From Chitinophagaceae bacterium UBA1931 (GTDB lineage: Bacteria > Bacteroidota > Bacteroidia > Chitinophagales > Chitinophagaceae), in assembly GCA_002337125.1 (NCBI GenBank), contig DDFJ01000004.1, positions 1,167,889 to 1,231,888 on the forward strand: a stretch of 64,000 nucleotides of DNA. The letters are read 5' to 3'. Positions within the stretch are counted from its first letter, which is position 1. The number at the start of each line of letters is the position of its first letter. Below, piece by piece: positions 1-9,085 of this stretch. A program made the translations under genes and the position numbers. A model generated the notes under the pieces. That model did no database searches. It worked only from the letters and a program-made list of their open reading frames with translations, and was not told the origin of the DNA.

Positions 1-1373
1 CCTGTTGCGTTTATTGTAGAACCGCTTTCGGCAACTGTTTTTACCGATAGTGTTCCGCCCAACCAGTTGATTATTCCATTTAATTGTACAGAGCCCGCAC
101 CATTAATACTTGCAGTACTTGTTAGGTTTGTTGTACCCTTTATCAGTAAATCCGTTCCCGGACCATCAATAATTGTCAACCTTGCGGATGAAAGATGAAG
201 AACAGCTCCATTTTCTACAATCAATTGATCAGCACTCACTGCAACATCCATATCAATACTGTCAGTATTTGAAATTGTAATAATACCCACGGATGCACTT
301 GGCAATGTACTTGTATTTGACCAGCTCTGTCCGTCAAAACGTCTCCAGCTTGAAGTACTGCTCCATTTCCCTCCGGCAGGTTTAGCTGCATTTGAATGAT
401 AATCTCCTACATTAGGCGAAAAACTTGTTTCAGGACGCTGTGATAATAATAACCATTCATACAAATTAAGACTGTCTTGCGTTTTACCGCTCCCCCTTAC
501 AGAAGAACCATTATTGTTAAGCGCTACCGGAACTCCCCCATAATTACAACCATTGTTACAAGATCCTGTTTTGCCATAATAATTCAGAATTGGTCTGAAA
601 GACGGATCATAGGCCTTTCCCCATGCAGCGTGCCCAACACCCTGTATAACTGTCAATTTATTTGGTTTAACAGAATTTAAAAAATTAGTGCTGTCATGAT
701 ACTTCACATCAGTATTCAACAAAAAATCTTCTTCTCCGGCGATTGTCCAGATATTTACTCCATATGTTGAGCCATAACGTATACCAGCTTCAACCTGAAC
801 ATCTGTGTAACCATTGCTGGCATTAACACCTGCACTACTTGCAGTGGCCATTGCAGCGAAATTCTTAATAAACAGAGAATCTCTGCTACCAAAAGTTGAA
901 AAGGTGCCGCCTCCACCAGCAGAAAGACCAACTAAATAAATGCGGCTTCGATCAATCCTATACTTATTAATAATGGAAGGGAGAATATATTTCAGTTCTG
1001 TATAACTGTAACTCCATGAAGAAGCCTGTGGCGAAACAACAATAAAACTATCTTGCTGACCAGTACGTGGATTAACTGCAACAGGGTCCCATCCATCAGC
1101 AATACGACCAGATACTGCTCTTGGTGATGCTGTATAAAGTTTTGACAGGTCTGCTGAAGTAGTCCCTGTTTCCCCAGCTCCATGTAAAGAAATTATCAAT
1201 GGGTAATTTCTTGTTGTGCTGTTATAAGTTCCGGGCAACCAAGTTAAACCATACGTTAATGTACCACTACTATTAATTGGAAACTGATCGACGATTTGCC
1301 GACCCATGATTGTTTGTGCGTTAGTACATACTGTAAATAACAAGCATGTACAAACAAATGCAAGATTTTTCAT
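1..1373 (-). CDS. Secreted esterase-like alpha/beta hydrolase with beta-rich C-terminal region (partial)
   Basis: The reading frame starts at ATG 1371-1373 and stays open to the window edge, so the C-terminus is missing (at least 457 residues). Residues 1-19 form a signal peptide ending in NAQ. An HGAG-type oxyanion motif lies near residues 64-67 and a nucleophile elbow GLSAGG places Ser151; a GVGHAAWG segment near residue 253 likely holds the catalytic His. This resembles feruloyl-esterase/polyhydroxybutyrate-depolymerase-like hydrolases. From about residue 340 the sequence changes to short beta-type repeats of the kind seen in secreted Bacteroidota proteins with right-handed beta-helix regions. 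It is probably exported, perhaps by type IX secretion, but the C-terminal sorting domain would lie outside the window. Substrate unknown. Confidence 0.7.
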   Translation of the reverse strand, partial: MKNLAFVCTCLLFTVCTNAQTIMGRQIVDQFPINSSGTLTYGLTWLPGTYNSTTRNYPLIISLHGAGETGTTSADLSKLYTASPRAVSGRIADGWDPVAVNPRTGQQDSFIVVSPQASSWSYSYTELKYILPSIINKYRIDRSRIYLVGLSAGGGGTFSTFGSRDSLFIKNFAAMATASSAGVNASNGYTDVQVEAGIRYGSTYGVNIWTIAGEEDFLLNTDVKYHDSTNFLNSVKPNKLTVIQGVGHAAWGKAYDPSFRPILNYYGKTGSCNNGCNYGGVPVALNNNGSSVRGSGKTQDSLNLYEWLLLSQRPETSFSPNVGDYHSNAAKPAGGKWSSTSSWRRFDGQSWSNTSTLPSASVGIITISNTDSIDMDVAVSADQLIVENGAVLHLSSARLTIIDGPGTDLLIKGTTNLTSTASINGAGSVQLNGIINWLGGTLSVKTVAESGSTINAT

Positions 1374-1681
1374 TAGGACACGGTTTGGATATGAATTTTA
1401 ATAAATGTAAATGTCACTAAAATCCAAACAAAACTATAACGAACTAGCTACTAATTTCAATAAATAATTACTTATGTAAACTACGCTGTAAGTGTTTCCC
1501 TAATCGCAATACAGGAATCGTATATGCCCGAATTTGAAAAAAACACCTGATTACGTAGTATTCCTATTGAATGCTCAGCAAATACTGAAATTCTTTTATT
1601 TCAAAAGAAGCTGCAAAAAAAATCACAACGAGACAATCGGCCAAAAATACTTTTAAAACCGCATTAACATCTTTCGATTAA
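1374..1681. other. 308-base intergenic gap
   Basis: It separates two minus-strand genes. Apart from the promoter match at 1402-1432, I see only a weak 6-bp hairpin (TGAAAT/ATTTCA, around 1590) and no open reading frame with coding character. No strong terminator for the upstream oxidoreductase gene was recognised. Confidence 0.5.
1402..1432 (-). promoter_or_regulatory. Candidate Bacteroidota promoter for the esterase-like gene
   Basis: On the minus strand TTTG (1432-1429) is followed after exactly 19 bases by TACATTTA (1409-1402). This is a 7 of 8 match to the -33/-7 consensus TTTG-N19-TAnnTTTG, about 29 bases before the ATG at 1373. Confidence 0.4.
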
Positions 1682-3250
1682 TTATTTCATTTTGTACTTT
1701 GAAGATATTTTACTCATTGCTCTTTCTGTAATTGCAGCAATACTTAAACTTGGATTAACACCAGGATTGGCAGAAATCATACTTCCATCACAAATCATCA
1801 TATCCTGGTAATTAAACACCCTGTTGTTTTTATCGATTACAGCTTTTGTATCATCCTCACCCATACAGGCACCACCAAGAATATGAGCAGTTGTTGGTAT
1901 GCCAAAAAGAGCTTCTGTACTCATCACCATTGCTTTGCCGTTAATGATCTTTTCAACTTTCTTTGCCATTTCCTGTGCAGTTGGATTAAAAGCAGTTGGA
2001 GCTGCACCACTATCAAGTTTTGTTTTTAAGCCCCCAAATACAGTTCGGTTGTAACTGAGCGATGAGTCAACGCTTTCCATGTAAAGCAATATCTGTGAGC
2101 GCTTGCTCCAGTCATCAATAAAATATGCTTTAAAATTCTGAACAGGATGAGTAATGAAACTTTTAAAAATGTTTCCAATTCTCGCAGCAATATTTTTACC
2201 CTGCACCATCGGTGCCATGAATATTCGCCAGAAGCCCGAACCTTCTGCATATTTAACAGGCTCAATATGCCTGCTTTCATCAATATGAACAATTGAACCG
2301 ATTGCAATCCCTTCTGAAAAAGAAACATCATCAAATGATGTTACTGCAATCAGGCTTTCAGAATTTGTACGCACTTCCTTGCCAAGTTTATCAGACAGTC
2401 TGGGCAATGAAGTTTGTTTCAGTTTCAGCAAAAGACTCATTGTACCAAGAACACCTCCGGCAAAAATCACCGCCTTTGTTTTCACACTATGCCGGCGTTT
2501 AAAAAAAGACAACGAATCCCTGTACTTTATTTCATATCCTTTACTCCCATCTTCATTTAGCGGAACAACATCATACACTTCCTTTTCCGCAATAATTTCA
2601 CAACCCTTTTGCTGTGCCAGCCAGAGGTAATTTTTATCAAGTGTATTTTTTGAATTGTAACGACAGCCTGTCATGCATCCGCCACAAAGTATACAACCCG
2701 TACGGCTTGGTCCTGCTCCGTCAAAATAAGGATCATCCACTGTAATTCCGGGTTCACCGAAATAAACCGCAGCATCTGTTTTTTCAAATGCATGTTCAAC
2801 ACCCGACTGTTTTGCGAGTTCTTTCATCACCTTATCGCCCCTGCTCATGTAAGGATGTGTTGCTGCACCCAGCATTCGTTTTGCTTTAGCATAAAACGGT
2901 CTTAATTCTTCTTCCCAGTTTGCCAAGCCACTCCATTCTCCTGTATTATAAAATTCTTTCTTGGGAACAGGTAATGTGTTGGCATAAACAAGCGAACCAC
3001 CACCTACACCGGTACCACTCAAAACAGTAACATGCCTGAAAAAACTAAGATTAAAAAAGCCTTTCATTTTTAACGAAGGCATCCACATCCATTTCCAGAG
3101 ATTCCAGTTTGTTTTGGGAAAATCTTCGGGCTTTGTAAACCATTTGCCCTTTTCAATTACTAACACTTTATATCCTTTTTCGGATAGTCTCAGTGCCGAA
3201 ACTGATCCACCAAAACCACTGCCGATGATAACATAATCATAGTCATGCAT
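1682..3250 (-). CDS. GMC-family FAD-dependent oxidoreductase (cholesterol-oxidase-like)
   Basis: The 522-residue protein begins with a dinucleotide-binding Rossmann motif (YVIIGSGFGG, residues 6-15) and ends with the GMC C-terminal region, including GGACMGED and a NPGVNPSLSI segment typical of the FAD/active-site end. It resembles the cholesterol oxidase branch of glucose-methanol-choline oxidoreductases, which oxidise alcohol groups with FAD. Cys186, Cys189, Cys192 and Cys196 form a CxxCxxCxxxC ferredoxin-like pattern in mid-protein, a feature of one bacterial GMC subgroup. There is no signal peptide, so it is probably cytoplasmic. The gene appears monocistronic. The physiological alcohol or steroid substrate cannot be told from sequence. 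Confidence 0.8.
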   Translation of the reverse strand: MHDYDYVIIGSGFGGSVSALRLSEKGYKVLVIEKGKWFTKPEDFPKTNWNLWKWMWMPSLKMKGFFNLSFFRHVTVLSGTGVGGGSLVYANTLPVPKKEFYNTGEWSGLANWEEELRPFYAKAKRMLGAATHPYMSRGDKVMKELAKQSGVEHAFEKTDAAVYFGEPGITVDDPYFDGAGPSRTGCILCGGCMTGCRYNSKNTLDKNYLWLAQQKGCEIIAEKEVYDVVPLNEDGSKGYEIKYRDSLSFFKRRHSVKTKAVIFAGGVLGTMSLLLKLKQTSLPRLSDKLGKEVRTNSESLIAVTSFDDVSFSEGIAIGSIVHIDESRHIEPVKYAEGSGFWRIFMAPMVQGKNIAARIGNIFKSFITHPVQNFKAYFIDDWSKRSQILLYMESVDSSLSYNRTVFGGLKTKLDSGAAPTAFNPTAQEMAKKVEKIINGKAMVMSTEALFGIPTTAHILGGACMGEDDTKAVIDKNNRVFNYQDMMICDGSMISANPGVNPSLSIAAITERAMSKISSKYKMK

Positions 3251-3332
3251 AGAAGGGAAATAAAAATGATTGTAAAACTAAATGTACTGATTTATTGTGT
3301 GCAGTGAGCGGAGGCAAAGAAGCAGCTAAGGT

Positions 3333-4625
3333 TTACTTTGCAATTCCCAATGCACTGCAGATAGCTCCAGATTTGAGGAGGCACTCTTCATATTCATTTT
3401 CTGCATCACTGTAAAAAGTAATACCACTGCCAACCGAATAAGAAAGATAGTTTGTGGCTGCATTATAAAATACACTCCTGATAACTACATTAAAATCAAA
3501 ATCACTACCGGGAGTAATGTAACCTACTGCACCGGAAAATAAGCCACGTTTCGATTTTTCGTACTGTTCAATCAGCTGCATCACTCTTCTTTTTGGAGCC
3601 CCTGTCATACTGCCCATCGGGAAAGTTGCCCTGATGAGATCGGTGAAATTTATTTCATCTTTTATCTCCCCACTTACAGAAGATATCATTTGATGCACCT
3701 GCGGAAATGTGTATACTGCAAACAACTCATCAACAGCAACACTTCCTTCCCTGCAAACACGGCTGAGATCGTTGCGCACAAGATCCACCACCATCACATT
3801 TTCACTCTTATCTTTTTCACTTTCCTGTAACTGCAGTTTTAATTCCTCATCTGCAATTTGATTCTGTGTGTTTCGCTTGAGTGTTCCTTTTATTGGCTGA
3901 GATAAAATTTTATTTCCCTGTTTACGTAAAAAACGTTCAGGGCTTGCGCACATTAAATAACTATCATTGATTTTATAAAATGCAGAAAAAGGATTAGGTG
4001 AAACTTCAGTTAATGATTGATAAACCTGCAATGGCTTAATAATAGCTTGTTCTGCAAAAAATTCCATGCAGTAATTCAGTTCATAACAATCTCCACGAAG
4101 AATATGTTGCTGAATGTCTTTTATTGTACGGATGTATTCTTGCTTTGAAACTCTTTCCTGTATTACAGGAATTTTTTGTTGTTGCGGATAAGCAGTTGCT
4201 GTTTCAGAAATTTCATTGAAAATTTTCTCATGATCGCCTGATAAGGAACCGATGTTTATTTCTTTTTCACTCAGCTGCAATACGTACCGGGGAACAAAAA
4301 AAGTAAGATCAGCAAAGCCGGAGTAATCTATATGCGATGCAGCAACCTGGTCGGTTTCTGACTTGAGATCATAACCAAGATGACCAAAACACCAATCGTT
4401 ATGTTTATTGAGAAATTTCTGCAGCTGATTAAGTGCATCACCAGCGTTTGCATGAAGTACATCAACAGTACCACAGCCGGCAAGGCATTCATAGCTGTGA
4501 CCTTGCAATTGATACTGATGGTTATCCAAAAAAGAGCAAATGTTGAACCCGTTAGCCCAGTTCAACATTTGCTCTTTTGTTACAGATAAATCTGCAATTG
4601 GAAAAGATTGAAATATTCTTTTCAC
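3333..4625 (-). CDS. pabB: Aminodeoxychorismate synthase component I
   Basis: This 430-residue chorismate-binding enzyme converts chorismate plus ammonia to 4-amino-4-deoxychorismate, the precursor of p-aminobenzoate and folate. The catalytic domain fills the C-terminal two thirds, with the family signature FPMGSMTGAPKRRVMQLIE. The motif PIKGT carries the lysine typical of PabB, where anthranilate synthase TrpE has PIAGT; this is why pabB is preferred. A glutaminase partner (PabA) is not in the window. The gene starts 8 bases after the stop of the acidic-protein gene on the same strand, so the two are probably co-transcribed. Confidence 0.85.
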   Translation of the reverse strand: MKRIFQSFPIADLSVTKEQMLNWANGFNICSFLDNHQYQLQGHSYECLAGCGTVDVLHANAGDALNQLQKFLNKHNDWCFGHLGYDLKSETDQVAASHIDYSGFADLTFFVPRYVLQLSEKEINIGSLSGDHEKIFNEISETATAYPQQQKIPVIQERVSKQEYIRTIKDIQQHILRGDCYELNYCMEFFAEQAIIKPLQVYQSLTEVSPNPFSAFYKINDSYLMCASPERFLRKQGNKILSQPIKGTLKRNTQNQIADEELKLQLQESEKDKSENVMVVDLVRNDLSRVCREGSVAVDELFAVYTFPQVHQMISSVSGEIKDEINFTDLIRATFPMGSMTGAPKRRVMQLIEQYEKSKRGLFSGAVGYITPGSDFDFNVVIRSVFYNAATNYLSYSVGSGITFYSDAENEYEECLLKSGAICSALGIAK

Positions 4626-4633
4626 TTTATGAT

Positions 4634-5053
4634 TTAAAAATCATCGTCTTCATCATCAAAATCATCATCACCCATCATATCAAACTCTTTGAAATCTTCA
4701 TCAAGTTTGAAATCATCATCATCATCTGCAGCTTTTTTCTTACCCGCAGTTTTACCTTTTGATTTAGGTATATCAAATTCTTCAAAATCGGGATCATAAT
4801 CATCGTCCTCGCTCTTATTCCAATCATCATCTTCTTCATCTGTATCATCTTCATCATCATCGTCGTCATCAGTTTTCTTCGATTTTGATGCAACAGGCTT
4901 TTTACCTCCCTTCGCTACAGGTTCATCATCCATATCAAAATCATCATCATCTTCGTCTTCTTCTTCAGATTTTTTAGGTTTGGTATCAGCCTTTTTTGTT
5001 TGCTCCTTTTTTGGAGTAGAACTTTCAATACTTTTCTTTGTTGACTTTGCCAT
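4634..5053 (-). CDS. Asp/Glu/Lys-rich low-complexity protein
   Basis: The ATG at 5051-5053 (MAKSTKK) gives 139 residues; a TTG nine bases upstream is less likely. The N-terminal third is rich in Lys, Ser and Thr, and the rest has runs of Asp and Glu broken by short basic patches, ending in DDFDDEDDDF. It has no recognisable domain, signal peptide or membrane segment and is probably disordered. Comparable acidic proteins with basic N-termini occur in Bacteroidota, but I cannot assign a function. It lies between purA and pabB on the same strand and is probably in an operon with pabB. Confidence 0.7.
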   Translation of the reverse strand: MAKSTKKSIESSTPKKEQTKKADTKPKKSEEEDEDDDDFDMDDEPVAKGGKKPVASKSKKTDDDDDDEDDTDEEDDDWNKSEDDDYDPDFEEFDIPKSKGKTAGKKKAADDDDDFKLDEDFKEFDMMGDDDFDDEDDDF

Positions 5054-5186
5054 ATTTAACAACGATTATGCTGTAAAATTTCAAATGGTTTTTTAAATAG
5101 CCAAATTTTTTTTTCTTTTTTTCTATGATGCTCAAACCTTTGGATTTAAACATCCCTGCAGGCTTGTTCGAAGCCGAATATATTTC

Positions 5187-6449
5187 TTAAGAAACAATGA
5201 TCTGATCTCTGCCCGGTCCGTTTGAAACATACTTCACTTCCACACCGAGATAATTGTTGATGAACGACAGATAATTGTTCATCTGTTCAGGTAAATCAGC
5301 CCATTCTTTACAGTCAACAATAGGATTACTCCAGCCTTTAAACGCTTTATAAACCGGTTCAACTGCAACTTTGCTTATTTCAAACGGAATTTCGTCTGTT
5401 TCTTTTCCATCTACTTTATAGGATGTACAAACTTCAAGATCAGCAAAACTATCCAGTACATCTGCTTTCGTCATCACAATCTGTGTTACGCCATTTATCA
5501 TGCAGGCAAATTTTAATGCAACCAGGTCAATCCATCCGCAACGGCGTGGGCGACCAGTTGTAGCACCAAATTCATTTCCGATTTTACGCAGCTCTTCGCC
5601 TGTTGCATCAAACAACTCTGTTGGGAAAGGACCACCTCCAACTCTTGTGCAATAAGCTTTTGTAATACCTATAATTTCACCAATCTTATTTGGAGGAACA
5701 CCTAAACCTGTACTTACACCAGCTGAAATAGTGTTGGATGATGTAACAAACGGGAAGGTTCCAAAATCAACATCAAGCATGCTTCCCTGTGCACCTTCAG
5801 CTAAAACTTTTTTGCCTTCAGCAATTTTTTGATTGATAAAATATTCACCGTTTACAATGTTGAGCGATTTTACAAATTCAACAGCTTCAAAAAATTCTTT
5901 TTCCCATTCAGTAAGATCTTCTGTGAAATTGTAATTACCAAGTAACTGCTGATGTTTTGAACGCAGTTTTTCATACAAAGATTTAAAATCAGGATCAAGT
6001 AAATCACCAACACGCAAAGCATTACGACCTGTTTTATCCATATAAGCCGGACCGATGCCTTTTAATGTTGATCCGATTTTTTGATCACCTTTTGCCAGTT
6101 CAGCAGCTTTATCCAACGCTCTGTGCGAAGGAACAATAATGTTTGTACGTTGAGAAATAAAGAGGTTTTGTTTTACATCAACTCCCATTGATGCAACTTT
6201 CTCACATTCCTTTTTCAACGTTACAGGATCAAGCACAACACCATTACCAATTAAGTTGATGATGCCTTTGTGAAAAATGCCACTGGGTATCTGGTGTAAT
6301 ACTACTTTTTCACCGTTTACATAAAGTGTGTGTCCTGCATTTGGTCCGCCCTGGAAGCGTGCAATCACATCATATTTCGGAGCAAAAAAATCAACGATCT
6401 TTCCTTTTCCTTCATCGCCCCATTGGAGGCCTAGAATAACGTCAACCAT
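5187..6449 (-). CDS. purA: Adenylosuccinate synthetase
   Basis: The 420-residue protein carries the hallmarks of PurA: the phosphate-binding loop GLQWGDEGKGKIVD at the N-terminus, GGPNAGHT with the catalytic His, and the C-terminal GPGRDQII. It joins IMP and aspartate using GTP to form adenylosuccinate, the first committed step from IMP to AMP. Its length matches the bacterial family. The gene has its own good -7 promoter element at 6479-6486 and follows the (p)ppGpp synthetase gene on the same strand. PurA is a known target of (p)ppGpp inhibition in other bacteria, though adjacency here may be accidental. Confidence 0.95.
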   Translation of the reverse strand: MVDVILGLQWGDEGKGKIVDFFAPKYDVIARFQGGPNAGHTLYVNGEKVVLHQIPSGIFHKGIINLIGNGVVLDPVTLKKECEKVASMGVDVKQNLFISQRTNIIVPSHRALDKAAELAKGDQKIGSTLKGIGPAYMDKTGRNALRVGDLLDPDFKSLYEKLRSKHQQLLGNYNFTEDLTEWEKEFFEAVEFVKSLNIVNGEYFINQKIAEGKKVLAEGAQGSMLDVDFGTFPFVTSSNTISAGVSTGLGVPPNKIGEIIGITKAYCTRVGGGPFPTELFDATGEELRKIGNEFGATTGRPRRCGWIDLVALKFACMINGVTQIVMTKADVLDSFADLEVCTSYKVDGKETDEIPFEISKVAVEPVYKAFKGWSNPIVDCKEWADLPEQMNNYLSFINNYLGVEVKYVSNGPGRDQIIVS

Positions 6450-6478
6450 AAAATAAATTGAGTGGGTATTTGAAGCCG

Positions 6479-6486
6479 CAAAAATA
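6479..6486 (-). promoter_or_regulatory. -7 promoter element upstream of purA
   Basis: The minus strand reads TATTTTTG, an exact TAnnTTTG match, 29 bases before the purA ATG. No convincing TTTG was found at the -33 position. Confidence 0.5.
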
Positions 6487-6578
6487 GGTTAAACAACAAG
6501 GGGGAGGAAATAAAAATTTAACCAAAACACAAACACTTGTTCAAAGAATGGGGAAAACAACAGATTTCTGAACGAGCG

Positions 6579-8894
6579 TTATTGTTCAGTGTCGTAACGC
6601 TCAACTGTTTGAACACCGGTTAATTTGGTTAAGCGGGAAACAAGATCATCCAGTTCATCTTTATCATGAACAAACAGTTTAAGGTTGCCGTTAAACAAAC
6701 CTTCTTTTGCTTCAATGGTAATAGCACTGATGTTTAACCGCATTTCGCTGCTGATGAGATTGGTAATGCGGCTTACAATTCCCACATCATCCACACCAAC
6801 AATTTTAATACCGGTGAGGAAAGAAATTTCTTTGTTCTTGGCCCATTTGGTTTTCACCACCCTGTGACCAAAGTTTGCAAGCAGCCTTGCTGCGTTGGGG
6901 CAGGTTGTACGGTGAATGATCAATCCTTTTCCTGTGGACACAAAACCAAAGACATCATCACCCGGAATTGGTTTGCAACAATTGGCAAGAGTGTAAACAA
7001 TTCTGTCACTCGATTCGCCAAAAATGATCAGTTCAGAATCCTTGTGACTGATGACTTTATTAGGATCGTATTCCGGCTTAGGCTCATGAACCGGCTTGGT
7101 AGGTTTGGGCAGCTCAAGTTTATCGCCATGAAGGTGCAGCTCTTTCAGCTCCTTGAGATCAATGATTTTCGTAGCAATTTTGTAATACAGCTCAAGGTGC
7201 GAAGGAAGTTTGTAAAACTGTGTAAGCAGTTCCACATTGTTTGCATCAAAAACAGCTCCCATTTGTTCCAGTTTACGCTGCAGCACATATTTTCCTTCAT
7301 CGGCCACTTTTCGTTTTTCTTCCTTCAGCGCATCTTTAATCCTGCTTCTTGCCTTAGCTGTTACAACAAAGTTCAGCCAGTCTTCGCTGGGCTTCTGTTT
7401 GCTGCTGGTAATGATTTCCAACTGATCACCACTGCGCAGCTTATGTGCAATCGGCACCAGTTTATGATTCACTTTGGCACCAATACATTTGCTACCCACA
7501 TCACTATGAACACTGAAAGCAAAGTCAAGTGCGGTGGCACCAACAGGCAGCATTTTCACATCACCCTTGGGTGTATAAACATAAATTTCTTCTGCAAGAA
7601 ATGAACTTTTGAAATCCTGCAAAAAGTCCAGTGAGCTGCTTTCCTGGTTATTTAATGCTTCACGGATATTGTGAAACCATTTATCAAACCTGTCTTCATC
7701 ACTGCTGCCCTCTTTGTATTTCCAGTGAGCAGCCAAACCTTTTTCCGCAATTTCATTCATACGCTTGGTACGAATCTGTACTTCAACCCACTTACCCTGC
7801 GGACCCATCACGGTTGTGTGCAACGCTTCGTAACCATTGCTTTTAGGATTACTGAGCCAGTCACGCAGGCGCTCAGGGCTGGGCGTGTACATATCAGTAA
7901 CAATGGAATAAGCTTTCCAGCAATCTTCTTTTTCACGTTCTGGTGGAGCATCTATGATCATGCGGATCGCAAACAAATCATATACTTCCTCAAAACTTAC
8001 ACCCTTCTTTTTTATTTTGTTGGAAATGGAGTGAATGGATTTAGGACGACCGTAAATTTCAAAACTGCTGAAACCGGACTTCTCCATTTTCTCTTTTACC
8101 GGCTTGATGAATTCATTGATGTACCTGCTCCGTTCCCTTTTGGTCTCAGAAAGCTTGCGTGCAATTTCTTTGTACGTATCCGGCTCCATGTACTTCATCG
8201 ACAGGTCTTCCATTTCTGTCTTGATGTTGTACAAACCCAGCCTGTGTGCCAGCGGAGCGTAGATATAAACTGTTTCACTTGCCACTTTTAACTGCTTTTC
8301 CCGCTTCATGGCATCAAGCGTACGCATGTTGTGAAGACGGTCGGCCAGTTTTATCAGGATCACCCTTGGGTCATCCGTAAGTGTTAATAAAATTTTCTTG
8401 AAATTTTCTGCCTGCTGGCTGCTGTTTGAGTCAACAACAGTGGCAATTTTTGTGAGTCCATCAATAATCCGGGCAATTTCATTCCCAAACTCACGGGCAA
8501 TATCTTCCAGCGTTATATCGGTATCTTCAACCGTATCGTGCAGCAAAGCACAAATGGTAGAACGTACACCCAACCCAATCTCTTCTACGCAAATTTCTGC
8601 CACGGCAAGCGGGTGCAGAATGTAAGGCTCACCACTTTTCCTGCGCATGCTTTTATGCGCTTCTGCCGCCATTTCAAAGGCAGTACGCACCAATTCTTTA
8701 TCGCCTTTTTTGAGTTTGGTCTTTAACGACCGTAACAAACTCCGGTAGTGGCGAAGAATTTCCTTTTTTTCCTGGTCAGGAGTAAGGGTATAGGGCGGTA
8801 TGGTAGTAAGCGATTCCAGTGTAAATGCGAATTTACGAAAAAGCTTGTTTACAGGATGAATCAATCGCTGAAACCCCCTACCTTTGCAACCCAC
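6579..8894 (-). CDS. Bifunctional (p)ppGpp synthetase/hydrolase (RelA/SpoT homologue)
   Basis: This long RSH protein controls the stringent response by making and degrading (p)ppGpp. Domains in order: HD hydrolase with an intact HDxxED (HDTVED, about residues 119-124), the synthetase domain with SNGYEALHT and RTKRMNEIAEKGLAAHWKYK, a TGS domain (YVYTPKGDV...), and a C-terminal ACT domain. The intact HD motif argues for a two-way enzyme. The start is uncertain: ATG 8894 overlaps the -7 element of the opposite-strand tRNA gene, and family alignment would start near the TPDQEKKEIL segment. No other ATG lies between, so a non-ATG start (for example CTG at 8819) is possible. Confidence 0.9.
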   Translation of the reverse strand: MGCKGRGFQRLIHPVNKLFRKFAFTLESLTTIPPYTLTPDQEKKEILRHYRSLLRSLKTKLKKGDKELVRTAFEMAAEAHKSMRRKSGEPYILHPLAVAEICVEEIGLGVRSTICALLHDTVEDTDITLEDIAREFGNEIARIIDGLTKIATVVDSNSSQQAENFKKILLTLTDDPRVILIKLADRLHNMRTLDAMKREKQLKVASETVYIYAPLAHRLGLYNIKTEMEDLSMKYMEPDTYKEIARKLSETKRERSRYINEFIKPVKEKMEKSGFSSFEIYGRPKSIHSISNKIKKKGVSFEEVYDLFAIRMIIDAPPEREKEDCWKAYSIVTDMYTPSPERLRDWLSNPKSNGYEALHTTVMGPQGKWVEVQIRTKRMNEIAEKGLAAHWKYKEGSSDEDRFDKWFHNIREALNNQESSSLDFLQDFKSSFLAEEIYVYTPKGDVKMLPVGATALDFAFSVHSDVGSKCIGAKVNHKLVPIAHKLRSGDQLEIITSSKQKPSEDWLNFVVTAKARSRIKDALKEEKRKVADEGKYVLQRKLEQMGAVFDANNVELLTQFYKLPSHLELYYKIATKIIDLKELKELHLHGDKLELPKPTKPVHEPKPEYDPNKVISHKDSELIIFGESSDRIVYTLANCCKPIPGDDVFGFVSTGKGLIIHRTTCPNAARLLANFGHRVVKTKWAKNKEISFLTGIKIVGVDDVGIVSRITNLISSEMRLNISAITIEAKEGLFNGNLKLFVHDKDELDDLVSRLTKLTGVQTVERYDTEQ
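8879..8886 (+). promoter_or_regulatory. -7 promoter element of the tRNA-Leu gene
   Basis: TACCTTTG is an exact TAnnTTTG match 29 bases before the first base of the tRNA. It lies inside the first codons of the RSH frame on the opposite strand if that gene starts at 8894. Confidence 0.55.
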
Positions 8895-8915
8895 AAAAAA
8901 GCAGCATGCTTTTAG

Positions 8916-8997
8916 CCGGATGTGGTGAAATTGGTAGACACGTCAGACTTAGGATCTGATGCCGCAAGGTGTGGGGGTTCGAGTCCCTTCATCCGGA
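8916..8997 (+). tRNA. tRNA-Leu, anticodon UAG
   Basis: An 82-base class II tRNA. The acceptor arms CCGGATG and CATCCGG pair fully, with discriminator A at 8997. The D arm pairs GTG with CAC around AAATTGGTAGA. The anticodon stem is TCAGA/TCTGA with loop CTTAGGA, giving anticodon TAG at 8950-8952 (reads CUA and other CUN leucine codons). A long variable arm follows, and the T loop is TTCGAGT. The 3' CCA is not encoded (ACT follows). Confidence 0.95.
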
Positions 8998-9009
8998 CTG
9001 CTTTCAGAG

Positions 9010-9057
9010 GTTTAAGGTTTAAAGTTGAACGTTTCAACGTTAGCCTCAACCTTAAAC
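9010..9057. repeat. Two-tier inverted repeat between tRNA-Leu and tig
   Basis: Outer arms GTTTAAGGTT (9010-9019) and AACCTTAAAC (9048-9057) are perfect complements; within them GTTGAA (9024-9029) and TTCAAC (9033-9038) form a second stem with loop CGT. No T-run follows, so it is not a classical terminator. It could be the tRNA transcript end or a leader structure of tig. Confidence 0.6.
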
Positions 9058-9085
9058 TAAAAATTTTAAAACAATCAACCCTCTT

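Noticed and set aside
4675..4893. A Met/Lys-rich frame inside the acidic gene
   Set aside because: It is the shifted reading of repeated GAT codons (ATGATG), not a gene.
6864..7604. A 246-codon open frame on the plus strand
   Set aside because: It lies fully opposite the RSH gene, whose domains are unmistakable, and its translation has no domain-like pattern.
7671..8291. A 206-codon open frame on the plus strand
   Set aside because: It is a shadow of the RSH gene on the other strand and has no start signals.
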